Numbered from the stretch's first letter, positions 26,350-35,563 are shown. The stretch: 64,000 nucleotides of DNA from Paenibacillus_AA sp045062745 (GCF_045062745.1 NZ_JBJGED010000019.1:91667-155666), one strand, 5' to 3'. Program-made: numbers and translations. The notes: generated by a model not told the origin, from the letters alone.

Positions 26350-27510
26350 TCATTCAGATGAATCTGTCTCATCCCGCCGGCGCGGCGGCAGCGGGCCAAG
26401 ATACTGCAGCAGCGCACACTCGATCCGCCCGTTGAACAGCTTGCGCTTCTTGTCCGCGGTCCGGCCGAAGTAATGCTCGAACTGCTTGCTCGGGCTCAGC
26501 ACGAACGCGGACCATGTGTCGAGCCCGCTGTAGACCGAGCCGAGCTGGCGGATGACGCGCTCGACCTCGTCGGAGGTGCCGATGCGCTCGCCGTATGGCG
26601 GATTCGTAATGAGGACGCCGTAGTCGCCCTCCGGCTTCCACCTGGCCACGGGCGCCTCGTAGAACGAGATTTCCTTGGCTAGGCCCGCGCCCTTGGCATT
26701 CGCAAGCGCGACCCCGATCGCCTCGCGGTCGATATCGGAGCCGACGAGCTCGAGCGGCTCGTCGTCGCGCACGAGGTCGTACGCCTCTTCGCGCGCCTGG
26801 TCCCACAGCGCCTTCGGCAGCGCGTCCCACGCTTCGGCGTCGAAGGAGCGCCGGAGGCCCGGCGCCAAGTTCCAGCCGATCATCGCCGCCTCGATCGGGA
26901 TCGTGCCCGACCCGCAGAACGGGTCGTGGAGCGGCCGGCCGGGCCGCCAACGGCTCAGCAGCACCATCGCGGCGGCCATCGTCTCCTTGAGCGGCGCTTC
27001 GGTCGCCTGCTTGCGGTAGCCGCGCTTGTGCAAGCTCCAGCCGGTCGTATCGAGCGTCAGCGTCGCGATGTCGTTCAAGAGCGTCACCTCGATGACGTAG
27101 CGCGGTCCGTTCTCCGGGAACCAGTCGGTCTGGTAGCGCATCTTCATCTTTTCCACGACGGCCTTCTTCACGATGCCTTGGCAGGCAGGGACGCTCGACA
27201 GCTGCGACTTGTGCGACCGGCCGTTGACCGGGAACGTCCCGAGCTCGGGAATCCAGTCCGGCCAGGCGAGCGCCTTCGTGCCCTCGAACAGTTCGTCGAA
27301 CGTCGTCGCCGGGAACTCGCCCATCTTGATGACGATCCGATCCGCGGTGCGCAGCCACAGGTTCGCTCTGCAAATGCCGAGCAAATCGCTGCGGAAGGCG
27401 ACCTTCCCGTTCTCCACGCTGACATCGGTATAGCCGAGATCCCGGACCTCCCGGGCTACCAAGGCTTCGAGCCCCATCGGGCATGTTGCGATCAGCTGTA
27501 TGTGCTCCAT
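26350..27510 (-). CDS. THUMP-domain class I RNA methyltransferase (RlmL/YpsC family)
   Basis: 386 residues. The N-terminal ferredoxin-like plus THUMP part (LIATCPMGLEALVAREVRDL ...) is followed by a Rossmann methyltransferase. The latter has DPFCGSGTIPIEAAM (SAM loop), SDIDREAI and the NPPYGER catalytic motif of N2-guanine methyltransferases. This matches the RlmL N-terminal half/YpsC, which methylates 23S rRNA. The family is about 380 residues, so this is full length. Confidence 0.92.
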   Translation of the reverse strand: MEHIQLIATCPMGLEALVAREVRDLGYTDVSVENGKVAFRSDLLGICRANLWLRTADRIVIKMGEFPATTFDELFEGTKALAWPDWIPELGTFPVNGRSHKSQLSSVPACQGIVKKAVVEKMKMRYQTDWFPENGPRYVIEVTLLNDIATLTLDTTGWSLHKRGYRKQATEAPLKETMAAAMVLLSRWRPGRPLHDPFCGSGTIPIEAAMIGWNLAPGLRRSFDAEAWDALPKALWDQAREEAYDLVRDDEPLELVGSDIDREAIGVALANAKGAGLAKEISFYEAPVARWKPEGDYGVLITNPPYGERIGTSDEVERVIRQLGSVYSGLDTWSAFVLSPSKQFEHYFGRTADKKRKLFNGRIECALLQYLGPLPPRRRDETDSSE

Positions 27511-27681
27511 CTGTCTATATCCACTCCGTCCCGGTTTGCGATCCCCTGAGGGAAGTCATACAATTAAGTTTAGGCTAGTATTTATAGGCTAAGTATAGGC
27601 GAAATGACCAAGCGTTACAAATCAAACGGGCGGCCGGCGATGGACAGCTCGATCCACATTTTCGGAAGGGGAATCAGTAGA

Positions 27682-28326
27682 ATGACGGAACAGTTGACGG
27701 CGGAACAATATGCGGAAAGCTTATATGCGGAGGATCCGATCCTTCGGATGGTCACGGAGGGCATCCGGGCGGCGGATATGCCGGAAATCTCGATCGCGCC
27801 GGGATACGGCCGACTGCTCACGTTGCTCGTGCGGATGAGCGGGGCGAAGCGGGTGCTCGAGATCGGCGCACTCGGCGGATACAGCGGCATCTGTCTGGCG
27901 CGCGGGCTTGGGGAGACGGGGCGGGTCGTCTCGCTCGAGCTGAAGCCGGACTTCGCGGAGGTGGCGAAGCGGCATGTGACGGCCGCCGGGCTCGGCGACA
28001 AGGTCGAGTACCGGATCGGGGAAGCGCTCGACAGCCTGGACGCGCTGGAGCGGGAAGGCGCCCGGTTCGACCTTTACTTCATCGACGCGGACAAGGGCAA
28101 CTACTTGAACTATTTGGAGCGGGCGATCCGCCTCGCGAACCCGGGTGCGATCATCGTCGGCGACAACGCGCTTATGCGCGGCCGGGTCGTCGACCCGAGC
28201 GTCACGTCGAACTCGGTGCAGGTGATGCGCCGGTTCAACGAGACGATCGCGACCGACCCGCGGCTCGAGAGCACGCTGCTGCCAGCGTACGACGGGCTGT
28301 GCATCGCGCGGGTGCGGACGCCGTAA
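27682..28326 (+). CDS. SAM-dependent O-methyltransferase (CCoAOMT-like)
   Basis: 214 residues of the Methyltransf_3 family. SAM-binding motif KRVLEIGALGGYSGICLARGL and the metal-binding acidic motif YFIDADKGNYLNYLE are clear, and later GDNALMRG is a family signature. Typically methylates catechol-type hydroxyls with a divalent cation; bacterial substrates are mostly unknown. ATG 27682 with GGAAGGGG upstream is preferred over the ORF start at 27604, which lacks an RBS. Confidence 0.9.
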   Translation: MTEQLTAEQYAESLYAEDPILRMVTEGIRAADMPEISIAPGYGRLLTLLVRMSGAKRVLEIGALGGYSGICLARGLGETGRVVSLELKPDFAEVAKRHVTAAGLGDKVEYRIGEALDSLDALEREGARFDLYFIDADKGNYLNYLERAIRLANPGAIIVGDNALMRGRVVDPSVTSNSVQVMRRFNETIATDPRLESTLLPAYDGLCIARVRTP

Positions 28327-28390
28327 CGGCGGGTGTGTAAAAGCTGGAAGCTTTCGATCAACGGTCCCTACGGCGCGAGTCGGTTCGAAC

Positions 28391-28424
28391 ATGTATAGTA
28401 TAGCCGTTCTGCTATACTATACAT
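28391..28424. promoter_or_regulatory. Perfect 14-bp-arm palindrome
   Basis: ATGTATAGTATAGC (28391-28404), 6-nt centre CGTTCT, and the exact complement GCTATACTATACAT (28411-28424). It ends 16 bases before the ATG at 28441, includes -10-like TATACT and has no T-tract after it, so it is more likely an operator or mRNA leader hairpin than a terminator. Confidence 0.7.
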
Positions 28425-28440
28425 CGGATAACCAGGAAGG

Positions 28441-29094
28441 ATGATTGCCCGTATGAACGTGATCGAAAAGCAAATCTCCGTCTCCTTGGAACCGGCCTTT
28501 GAAACCGAATACCTTGGGCTTTTGAACGAATACTTTGCCGCTTCGGAGCGGAACGGCCGGGCTTCCTCCATCCACGAGAAAAAGAAACTGATGGCGGTCA
28601 AAGAGGAAATGGCTCGGTTATGCAACATGAATCCGCAGAAAATAAACATGCTGAAGGCGGTCATCCAAGAGGTCCGGGACTCCAGGGAAAAACTGATCGT
28701 GTTGACCAAGTCGAATGCGGTGGCGAATGAATTGCTGGGGGAGCTTGCCGCGGATGAGGAGATGGAAGGTGTTCTCCTGCTGCATGCACAGATGTCCATC
28801 CATGAAGTGAATCAGATCCATGACCGGTTTAACAAGAGTCCTAGATCAACGGTCCTGCTCGTTACGGATGCGGTCAATACGGGACTGGATTTTACCGCGG
28901 CCAACCATCTGCTGCACTACGATTATCCGATCCGCTATAATGAAATGATTCAACGCAACCTGCGGATTACGAAGCAAACTTCTCCTCACAGCCAAGCTAC
29001 GATCTACTACCTTGTAACGACGGGTAAAATCGACGATTTCGATTATCGGGAATGCAGGAGTGAAAAAGAAGGGATCGAAGCGGTAAGCTCGTAA
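28441..29094 (+). CDS. Orphan SNF2-type helicase C-terminal domain protein
   Basis: 217 residues. The second RecA-like domain of superfamily 2 helicases is recognisable: KLIVLTKSNAVANELLGEL (motif IV region), the motif V-like TDAVNTGLDFTAANHLLHYDYP, and motif VI-like YNEMIQRNLRITKQ. The first domain with Walker A and DEAD/DEAH is absent, and no upstream fragment is seen, so it cannot be an ATPase on its own. The ORF is intact with its own terminator. Start may be 28441 or 28453; GGAAGG is nearby. It may be a remnant of a phage-type helicase or a regulator; function unknown. Confidence 0.7.
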   Translation: MIARMNVIEKQISVSLEPAFETEYLGLLNEYFAASERNGRASSIHEKKKLMAVKEEMARLCNMNPQKINMLKAVIQEVRDSREKLIVLTKSNAVANELLGELAADEEMEGVLLLHAQMSIHEVNQIHDRFNKSPRSTVLLVTDAVNTGLDFTAANHLLHYDYPIRYNEMIQRNLRITKQTSPHSQATIYYLVTTGKIDDFDYRECRSEKEGIEAVSS

Positions 29095-29120
29095 GGATAA
29101 TGTGGAATTGAATACAGCGA

Positions 29121-29154
29121 AAAGGAGCTTGCCGTGGGCAAGCTCCTTTTTTCT
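29121..29154 (+). terminator. Intrinsic terminator
   Basis: AAGGAGCTTGCC / GGCAAGCTCCTT, a perfect 12-bp stem with a 3-nt loop and a T-tract. Confidence 0.92.
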
Positions 29155-29270
29155 GGCGAATAAGAGGGAACGTAGCTCTTGCGACCAGTTGTCGGATTGG
29201 TTAGTAAAGCGATGTTAACAAATAGTTTAGCAATCTTTACATATTAGGCGCGACTTTGCTGCATAGTGGC

Positions 29271-29413
29271 CGATTGTAAGGCAAAGTTCCGTTAATGGTA
29301 AACTCGGCTTTATTATTAACGGAGGATAGGTTTACAATTTGCTCTAAACGTCACGATTCTACGCTGAAGTTGTAAGATTAGGTTTACAATTTGTAAGTTT
29401 CGCCTTACAACGA
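29271..29413. repeat. MITE-like segment with terminal inverted repeats
   Basis: TTGTAAGGC (29274-29282) and GCCTTACAA (29402-29410) are exact inverted ends, followed inward by similar AAA/TTT steps. CGA sits directly outside both ends. TTGTAA/TTACAA recurs four more times inside (29332, 29370, 29384, 29391). It is AT-richer than the surroundings and has no ORF. The surrounding 390-bp gap has nothing else recognisable. Confidence 0.4.
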
Positions 29414-29488
29414 CGGCACACAAGTACAGACGCTCCTCTGCCAGGGTTCTGGGCACTGCGGTGCGGCGGAATCGGAATCAGCACGGGC

Positions 29489-29956
29489 TTACTCCGCCCC
29501 CGACCCCGTCGCCGGCAAATAAATGCGCAGCGTCACAGTACCCTGCGCGTCGTCCCGTCCCGTCTCTTCGACGGTCCAGAACGGGGACAGCGACTCGCGG
29601 AGCCGTGAAGCATCGGACAGCGACAACATCAGTCCCTCAATGCGGTCCGGCAGGTTCGGGTAGTCTCGCTCGCGCATCCGGCCGAAGCGGATGCCGATGT
29701 AATACTTCATGCCATTGATCGTGTTGAACGTGATCTGATAGCCTTCGCGAACCGCCCGTTCGAACGATTCCGGCTGCGTGGCCGCGTAGTCAATCAGGTT
29801 GCCGAACTCGAGCTCGCCCGGGGCGATAGAGGCGAACGGCTCGGGCGAGCCTGCCGACGCGAGCCGGATCAGCTCGTCGTCGCTCATGCCCGAGGTGCGG
29901 GCGGCTTCGATCAGGATGGCGGTGTTTTGCGATACTTTTGCGCGGTTAGGCGACAT
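29489..29956 (-). CDS. Hypothetical protein at end of peptide-transport operon
   Basis: 155 residues with no signal peptide or membrane helix. The sequence MSDDELIRLASAGSPEPFAS, NTINGMKYYIGIRFG and a beta-rich C-terminus (TVTLRIYLP) did not match a family I know. GAGGAGG lies upstream of the ATG. It follows the dppF-like gene on the same strand by 63 bp, so may be its last cistron. Confidence 0.65.
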   Translation of the reverse strand: MSPNRAKVSQNTAILIEAARTSGMSDDELIRLASAGSPEPFASIAPGELEFGNLIDYAATQPESFERAVREGYQITFNTINGMKYYIGIRFGRMRERDYPNLPDRIEGLMLSLSDASRLRESLSPFWTVEETGRDDAQGTVTLRIYLPATGSGAE

Positions 29957-29966
29957 ACGCTAGCTC

Positions 29967-30013
29967 CTCCTCTCACTAGACTTCTCTCACCAGACTTCTC
30001 TCACCAGGTCTCT
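29967..30013. repeat. 14-bp imperfect tandem repeat
   Basis: Three tandem copies close to TCTCTCACCAGACT lie between the hypothetical gene and the ATPase gene. Probably slippage; no obvious role. Confidence 0.55.
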
Positions 30014-30019
30014 CCCCAA

Positions 30020-31045
30020 TTATTCGTCCTTATCGAATAAATGGCAAGCCACATAGTGGCCGGGCGCGATCTCCTTCATCCGCGGGGTGTCCTCGGCGCA
30101 CACGCCCATCGCGTGCGGGCAGCGCGTCCGGAACTTGCAGCCGGACGGCGGCGAGAGCGGGCTCGGCATGTCGCCGCCGAGCACGATGCGCTCGCGGCGC
30201 ACGGCGCGGGGATCGGGCACCGGGATCGACGACAGCAGCGCCTGCGTGTACGGGTGCGCGGGATGCTCGTACAGCTCGTCGCTATCGGCCACCTCGACGA
30301 GGCCGCCCAAGTACATGACGCCTATCCGGTCGGAGATGTGGCGCACCATCGACAGATCGTGGGCGATGAACAAGTACGTCAGCCCGAGCTCGGCCTGCAG
30401 GTCCTCAAGCATGTTGACGACCTGAGCCTGCACGGACACGTCGAGCGCCGAGATCGGCTCGTCGCATAGGACGAACTCCGGCTTCGCCGCAAGCGCGCGG
30501 GCGATGCTGATCCGCTGCCGCTGGCCGCCGCTGAATTCGTGCGGGTACCGGTCGGCATGCTCCCGCTTGAGCCCCACCTTCTCGAGCAGCTCATAGATGA
30601 CGTCGCGGCGCTCCCGAGCCGGGTACACCCGGTGAATGTCGATCGGCTCGCCGATCAGCTCCGTGACCGTCAGCACCGGATTCAGCGAGGAATACGGGTC
30701 CTGGAATATCGCCTGCATCCGGCGGCGGTACGGCTTGAGCCCCTTCTCCGGCATATGCGTCAAGTCCTGGCCGTCATAGACGATCTCGCCGCCGGACACA
30801 TCGTACAGCCGGATGACGCTGCGGCCAGTCGTGGACTTGCCGGACCCCGACTCGCCGACGAGACCGAATGTCTCGCCGCGGCGAATGTCGAAGCTCACGT
30901 CATCGACGGCGCGCACTTCCTCCAACGTCCGGCCGAAGAAGCTCTTTTTCGCCGGGAAATATTTTTTCAGGTGGCGCACGCTTACGAGGGGGCTTTGCGG
31001 CACGGCAGGCTCATGCTCGTGCTCAAGCTTAAGCTCTTTACTCAT
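30020..31045 (-). CDS. Dipeptide/oligopeptide ABC transporter ATPase (DppF/OppF type)
   Basis: 341 residues. Walker A GESGSGKST, signature FSGGQRQRISIARALA, Walker B FVLCDEPISALDVS and the oligo_HPY C-terminal domain (CKFRTRCPHAM with its Fe-S-type Cys pattern) are all present. It pairs with the DppD-type ATPase to power uptake. Its start overlaps the end of dppD by 8 bp; GGGGGAG is the RBS. Confidence 0.94.
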   Translation of the reverse strand: MSKELKLEHEHEPAVPQSPLVSVRHLKKYFPAKKSFFGRTLEEVRAVDDVSFDIRRGETFGLVGESGSGKSTTGRSVIRLYDVSGGEIVYDGQDLTHMPEKGLKPYRRRMQAIFQDPYSSLNPVLTVTELIGEPIDIHRVYPARERRDVIYELLEKVGLKREHADRYPHEFSGGQRQRISIARALAAKPEFVLCDEPISALDVSVQAQVVNMLEDLQAELGLTYLFIAHDLSMVRHISDRIGVMYLGGLVEVADSDELYEHPAHPYTQALLSSIPVPDPRAVRRERIVLGGDMPSPLSPPSGCKFRTRCPHAMGVCAEDTPRMKEIAPGHYVACHLFDKDE

Positions 31046-32039
31046 CCGAATCTCCCCCTTTCTCCTTCACGCGCTCGTCGAGCAGCCAGCACAACGACCG
31101 ATGGTCCGGTCCGGCGTCGAAGTAAGGCGGGCGCTCCGAGCAAATGTCCATCGTGTGCGGACAGCGTCCGGCGAACGGGCAGCCCGTCGGCGGGTGCAGC
31201 AGGTCGGGCGGCGTCCCCTCGATCGGGACGAGCCGTTCGCGCGAGCCCTTGTGAACCCGCGGCAGCGAGCGAAGCAGGCCGTGCGTGTACGGATGCTTCG
31301 GGTTGTAGAAGATGTCGTCCACGGGACCCTCCTCCATGACGAGCCCTCCGTACATAACGACGACACGGGTGCAAATCTGCGCCACGACGCCGAGGTCGTG
31401 GGTGATGAGCAGAATCGCCGTTTCCGTTTTCTGCTGCAGCTCCTTCATCAGCTCCAGGATTTGCGCCTGGATCGTCACGTCGAGCGCGGTCGTCGGCTCG
31501 TCCGCGATGAGCAGCTCCGGCTCGCACGACAGCGCCATCGCGATGACGACGCGCTGCCGCATCCCGCCGCTGAACTCGTGCGGGTATTGCTTCATCCGCG
31601 CTTCGGGCGAAGAGATGCCGACCAGCCGGAGCAGCTCGACGGCGCGCGCCTCGGCCTGGCGCTGGCTCAGCTTCCGATGTCGCACGAGCACCTCGGTCAG
31701 CTGGCCGCCGATCGTGCGCACCGGATTGAGCGACGTCATCGGATCCTGGAAGATCATCGCGATCCGATTGCCGCGAATGCGGCGCAGCTCTTTTTCCGGC
31801 TTGCTTAGCAAGTCCTCGCCGTCGAAGAGCACGCGGCCGCCCAGCACGCGCCCCGGCGGAGGGAGGAGGGAGAGGATCGACTTCGCGGTGATGCTTTTGC
31901 CGCTGCCGGACTCTCCCACGATGCCCACCACTTCTCCTTTCGCGATGCGGAAGCTGACGCCCCGTACGGCTTGCACTTCACCCGCGCGGGTGAAAAACGA
32001 AGTTTTCAAATCTTGTACGTCCAAGAGCGGTTTGCCCAT
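31038..32039 (-). CDS. Dipeptide/oligopeptide ABC transporter ATPase (DppD/OppD type)
   Basis: 333 residues. Walker A GESGSGKS, signature FSGGMRQRVVIAMAL, Walker B LLIADEPTTALDVT and the oligo_HPY tail (CPFAGRCPHTMDICSERPP) are visible. RBS AGGAGGC lies before ATG. It follows dppC by 17 bp and overlaps dppF. Confidence 0.94.
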   Translation of the reverse strand: MGKPLLDVQDLKTSFFTRAGEVQAVRGVSFRIAKGEVVGIVGESGSGKSITAKSILSLLPPPGRVLGGRVLFDGEDLLSKPEKELRRIRGNRIAMIFQDPMTSLNPVRTIGGQLTEVLVRHRKLSQRQAEARAVELLRLVGISSPEARMKQYPHEFSGGMRQRVVIAMALSCEPELLIADEPTTALDVTIQAQILELMKELQQKTETAILLITHDLGVVAQICTRVVVMYGGLVMEEGPVDDIFYNPKHPYTHGLLRSLPRVHKGSRERLVPIEGTPPDLLHPPTGCPFAGRCPHTMDICSERPPYFDAGPDHRSLCWLLDERVKEKGGDSDE

Positions 32040-32056
32040 TTGAGCGTGCCTCCTTT

Positions 32057-32902
32057 CTACCTCTGGTTCACCCTAGGCTCAAACGCGATACGGAGCAAAT
32101 CGCCCAGAACGTTGAAGCTGAGCACCGTAAGCAAAATGAAGATGCCCGGGAACAAGGCGAGATGCGGCGCTTCGCCGATATAGCCCTGCGCGTTGTTCAG
32201 CATGCTGCCCCAAGACGAGTTCGGCTGTTGAATGCCGAGCCCGAGGAAGCTGAGCGACGATTCCATAAGAATCGCCGTCGCGATATTGATCGTTGCCGCT
32301 ACGATAACCGTAGAGATGATGTTCGGAAAAATGTGCATCGTTACCGTCTTGAACGCGCTCTGCCCCGACACCTTGGCGTACAGCACATACTCGCGCTCTT
32401 TGATCGACAACGTCTCGGCCCGCACGAGCCGGGCGATGTTCATCCATGTGAGCAAGCCGATGATCAGAATGATGTTCTGAATGCCGGGCTTGAAATAAAC
32501 GCTGATGATCAGCATGATCAGGAACGAAGGCACAGACATGAAAATATCGACGAGCCGCATCAATAGAGCGTCAACCCGGCCTCCGGCGTAGCCGCTGATC
32601 GTGCCGATGGCCGTCCCGACGACGGTGGCGATCAGCATAGCGAGAAAGGCGACGGAGAGCGAGATGCGGCCGCCGTACAGCGCACGGGTGAAGTAATCGC
32701 GCCCGTAGTCGTCCGTGCCGAACCAGTGGCTCGCATTCGGAGCCTGCAGCCGGTCCTGCACGACGATCTGATTCGGGTCGTACGGACTCAGGAAAGCGAG
32801 GATCGACGCGATCAAAAACAGTGCGAGCAGGCCGAGGGCGACGAAACCGATTTTGCGCAGCAGCAAGCCGCGGAGCAGATTGTCCCAGATTCGTTTGTTC
32901 AT
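32057..32902 (-). CDS. Dipeptide/oligopeptide ABC permease (DppC/OppC type)
   Basis: 281 residues with an N-terminal OppC_N segment and six membrane helices. Early DQNQIVVQDRL-like substrate loop (FGTDDYGRDYFTRALYG) and the EAA loop (GQSAFKTVTMHIFPNI) for ATPase contact are typical of DppC. Six bases separate it from dppB. Confidence 0.93.
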   Translation of the reverse strand: MNKRIWDNLLRGLLLRKIGFVALGLLALFLIASILAFLSPYDPNQIVVQDRLQAPNASHWFGTDDYGRDYFTRALYGGRISLSVAFLAMLIATVVGTAIGTISGYAGGRVDALLMRLVDIFMSVPSFLIMLIISVYFKPGIQNIILIIGLLTWMNIARLVRAETLSIKEREYVLYAKVSGQSAFKTVTMHIFPNIISTVIVAATINIATAILMESSLSFLGLGIQQPNSSWGSMLNNAQGYIGEAPHLALFPGIFILLTVLSFNVLGDLLRIAFEPRVNQR

Positions 32903-32908
32903 CTCGCG

Positions 32909-33859
32909 TCACCCCCCTGCCTTAATGCGCGGATCGGCTACCGTGTAGAGCAGGTCGGCGACCAAGTTGCCGATTACGAGCATGATGGAGGTGAGCAGCG
33001 TGATGACCATAATGATCGGATAGTCGAACCCGAACATCGCGGACACCCCGAACGAACCCATCCCCGGCCACGAGAATACGGTCTCGGTAATGATGGCGCC
33101 GGCGACCAGCTCGGGCAGCGACAGCCCCAGGATCGTAATGACGGGCAGGAGCACATTCTTCAGCACATGCCGGAACAGCACTTCCCGCTTCGAAGAGCCA
33201 TAGGCGTACTGAAGCTGCACATAATCCTCCCGAAGCTGGCCGATCGTATTGGAGCGAATATAGCGCATGAAGACGGCGAAATTGGCGAAGCTGAGCACGA
33301 TGCATGGGAGAATCCCATGCTTCAGGATGTCCCAGATTGAACTAACCCCGATCGTTCGCATGCCTAGACTGGGCAGCAGATGCAGCTGGATGGCGAATAC
33401 GTAGATGAGCAGCATGGCGAACCAGAAGCTCGGAATCGAGATGCCGATATAAGAAATAAAGTTCATTATCTTATCGATCCACCGGTTCGGATTTGCTCCA
33501 GACAGCAGCCCTAGCGGGATGGCAAAGATGAGAGAGACGACAAGCGCCGCCCCCGTCAACCCGGCGGTAGCAGGAAGCCGCTCCAGCACCTGGTCCAGCA
33601 CGGGCCGGTGATTGATGAGCGAATAGCCGAGGTTCCCCTGCAGCGCATTGCCGAGCCATAGGAAATATTGCACATAAGCCGGCTTGTCGAGGCCGAGGTT
33701 ATGGCGAATGCGTTCGACGTCCTCCGGGCTCATGTTCGGAGTGACGAACGTCTGCACCGGATCGCCCGGCGCCAGCTTGATCAGCGCGAACGCTAAGATA
33801 GAGATGAAGATCAGCATTGGGATAGCCTGCAGCAGTCTTCGGAGAATTAATGAGTTCAT
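32909..33859 (-). CDS. Dipeptide/oligopeptide ABC permease (DppB/OppB type)
   Basis: 316 residues with six membrane helices. The family pattern ILRRLLQAIPMLIFISIL at the start, and the EAA loop with GSSKREVLFRHVLKNVLLPV, fit DppB. ATG 33859 is chosen over the upstream start because CTGGAGGG precedes it. A strong hairpin lies between the binding-protein gene and this one. Confidence 0.93.
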   Translation of the reverse strand: MNSLILRRLLQAIPMLIFISILAFALIKLAPGDPVQTFVTPNMSPEDVERIRHNLGLDKPAYVQYFLWLGNALQGNLGYSLINHRPVLDQVLERLPATAGLTGAALVVSLIFAIPLGLLSGANPNRWIDKIMNFISYIGISIPSFWFAMLLIYVFAIQLHLLPSLGMRTIGVSSIWDILKHGILPCIVLSFANFAVFMRYIRSNTIGQLREDYVQLQYAYGSSKREVLFRHVLKNVLLPVITILGLSLPELVAGAIITETVFSWPGMGSFGVSAMFGFDYPIIMVITLLTSIMLVIGNLVADLLYTVADPRIKAGG

Positions 33860-33899
33860 CGGCGTCCCTCCAGCATAGTAGCGGGCCACGAATCAGGAA

Positions 33900-33936
33900 G
33901 CGAAAATAAGCTGATGCGCGATCAGCTTATTCTCGC
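33900..33936 (-). terminator. Intercistronic hairpin between binding protein and permease
   Basis: Arms GCGAAAATAAGCTGAT and ATCAGCTTATTCTCGC around a 5-nt loop. There is no long T-tract, so it fits partial termination or 3'-end protection that raises binding-protein mRNA over permease mRNA. Confidence 0.7.
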
Positions 33937-33964
33937 TTGGCCGTGATTCGATTACAACCACGTA

Positions 33965-35563
33965 TTACTTGACGTACAGCTTGTTCAGGTTCTCAAACAT
34001 AACGACCGGCTTCGTGACCGCTTCCTTCAAGCCTTCGTACTTTTTGTCAATCGCGATGATCGACTTCGTGTAAGCGATCGGGTAGAAGAGGCTCTCGTCC
34101 GCGATCTGCTGTTGGATTTTCTTGTACAGGTCGCCGCGTTTCGCCGTATCGGTCTCGACCGCCGCCTTGGACCAGAGGGCGTCGAAGTCTTTGTTGTTGT
34201 AGTGCGAGTAGTTGTAAGCTTCCGTGCTCATGAACAGCGACTTGTACGCATCCGGCTCATACCCCATGATGTAGCCGCCGAGCGACAGCTCGAAATCGGT
34301 ATTCTTCATGTTCGTCGACTTTTGGCTGTAAGCTGCAGGGTCGAGCGCCATCAGTTCGACTTCCACCCCGACGTCCTTCAGCTTTTGCTGAATGTAGAGC
34401 GCTTGGCTCGTCTGCGCCTTGTTCGAGTTAATATAAGCGAGACGAAGCTTCAGTTTATCCACGCCTGCCGTCTTCAGCAATTCCTTTGCTTTGTTCGCGT
34501 CGTACTTGTACGTGTTGACATCCTTCGTATGGTACAGCGTATCGGGCGTCAGCACCGAAGAGGCGGGCTCTGCAAAATCCGTCGACGTGTACGAGGCGGT
34601 AATGAGCTCGTCACGGTTGATCGCGTAAGAGATCGCTTGGCGAACTTCCTTCTTCTTCATGACGTCGATGTTCATGTTGTACGCCATGTAGGCGAGGCGG
34701 CCTTCGTTGAACGAGATCAGGTTGAACTTGCCCGTATCGTTGAACTTCTTGAAGTCCTGCGGATCGATGAACTTCATTTGCATTTCGCCGTTCTGAAGCG
34801 CCAGGTTGGCCGCGTTTGTGTCTTTGGCGATGCGGTACGTGACCGAATCCAAGTACGATTTGCCGTCGAAGTAGCCGTCGAAGCGGTCCAGCGTGACATA
34901 TTCGCTGGCCTTGTATTCCTTGAACTTGAACGGACCGGATCCGACCGGCTTGGCGTTTTTCGGGCTCTTCTCGATGTCGGCTTCGCCTTCGAAGATGTGC
35001 TTCGGAATCGGGAAAATTTGAACGAGCGCACCCTCGAACGCCGCGGTCACTTGCGGCAAGTTGAATTCTACCGTGGTGTCGTCCACTTTCTTCACGGTGA
35101 TCGGCTTGCCGTCCAGGACGAACAGGCTGCGAAGGAAGCTGTGCTGCTTCTCGTCCAGAATGCTATTGATCGTGAACACGACATCGTCGGCCGTCAGCTT
35201 CTGACCGTCATGCCAAGTCAGGTTGTTTCTCAGCTTCAAAGTGTACTTCAAAAAATCGGCAGAAGGCGTCAGGCTCTCGGCGAGCACGAACGTTTTCTTG
35301 CCGTCGTTGATTGAAAAGAAGGGAGCATAGAGCGACTGATTGATCGTTAACGTCACACGGTCGCCCGCATATAGCGGATTCAGCGCCTTCGGATCGTCGG
35401 CTACGCCGATGACAAGACTGCCTCCGCTCTTAGGGGTGCCGGCCGCCGGCGATGCCGCTGGAGTGCCTGCCGGAGATGGAGTCGCAGCTTTCCCGCACGC
35501 TGCCGTAATGAAGAGCAGCAGGGAGAGCACGGTCGCGGTCCAAAAAGCTTTCTTGTTGCGCAT
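33965..35563 (-). CDS. Peptide-binding lipoprotein (SBP_bac_5)
   Basis: 532 residues. Lipobox TAAC ends the signal peptide, then a Pro/Ala linker and a family 5 solute-binding domain (SLVIGVADDPKALNPLY, KYTLKLRNNLTWHDGQKLTADDV, and ALDPAAYSQK...). It delivers dipeptides, oligopeptides or nickel-type ligands; the peptide role is inferred from the operon. The start MRNKKAF at 35563 has GGAGGA eight bases upstream. First gene of a five- to six-gene leftward operon. Confidence 0.93.
   Translation of the reverse strand: MRNKKAFWTATVLSLLLFITAACGKAATPSPAGTPAASPAAGTPKSGGSLVIGVADDPKALNPLYAGDRVTLTINQSLYAPFFSINDGKKTFVLAESLTPSADFLKYTLKLRNNLTWHDGQKLTADDVVFTINSILDEKQHSFLRSLFVLDGKPITVKKVDDTTVEFNLPQVTAAFEGALVQIFPIPKHIFEGEADIEKSPKNAKPVGSGPFKFKEYKASEYVTLDRFDGYFDGKSYLDSVTYRIAKDTNAANLALQNGEMQMKFIDPQDFKKFNDTGKFNLISFNEGRLAYMAYNMNIDVMKKKEVRQAISYAINRDELITASYTSTDFAEPASSVLTPDTLYHTKDVNTYKYDANKAKELLKTAGVDKLKLRLAYINSNKAQTSQALYIQQKLKDVGVEVELMALDPAAYSQKSTNMKNTDFELSLGGYIMGYEPDAYKSLFMSTEAYNYSHYNNKDFDALWSKAAVETDTAKRGDLYKKIQQQIADESLFYPIAYTKSIIAIDKKYEGLKEAVTKPVVMFENLNKLYVK

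Noticed and set aside
26369..27484. 371-residue second frame in the RNA methyltransferase gene
   Set aside because: Same strand, shifted frame, Arg/Gly/Ala-rich; the 26350-27510 frame has all family motifs.
27571..27600. Three TAGGC repeats upstream of the O-methyltransferase
   Set aside because: Irregular spacing (14 and 11 bp) and short unit; likely chance.
29095..30020. CRISPR-like repeat near the tandem repeats
   Set aside because: Repeats are 14 bp, contiguous and without spacers.
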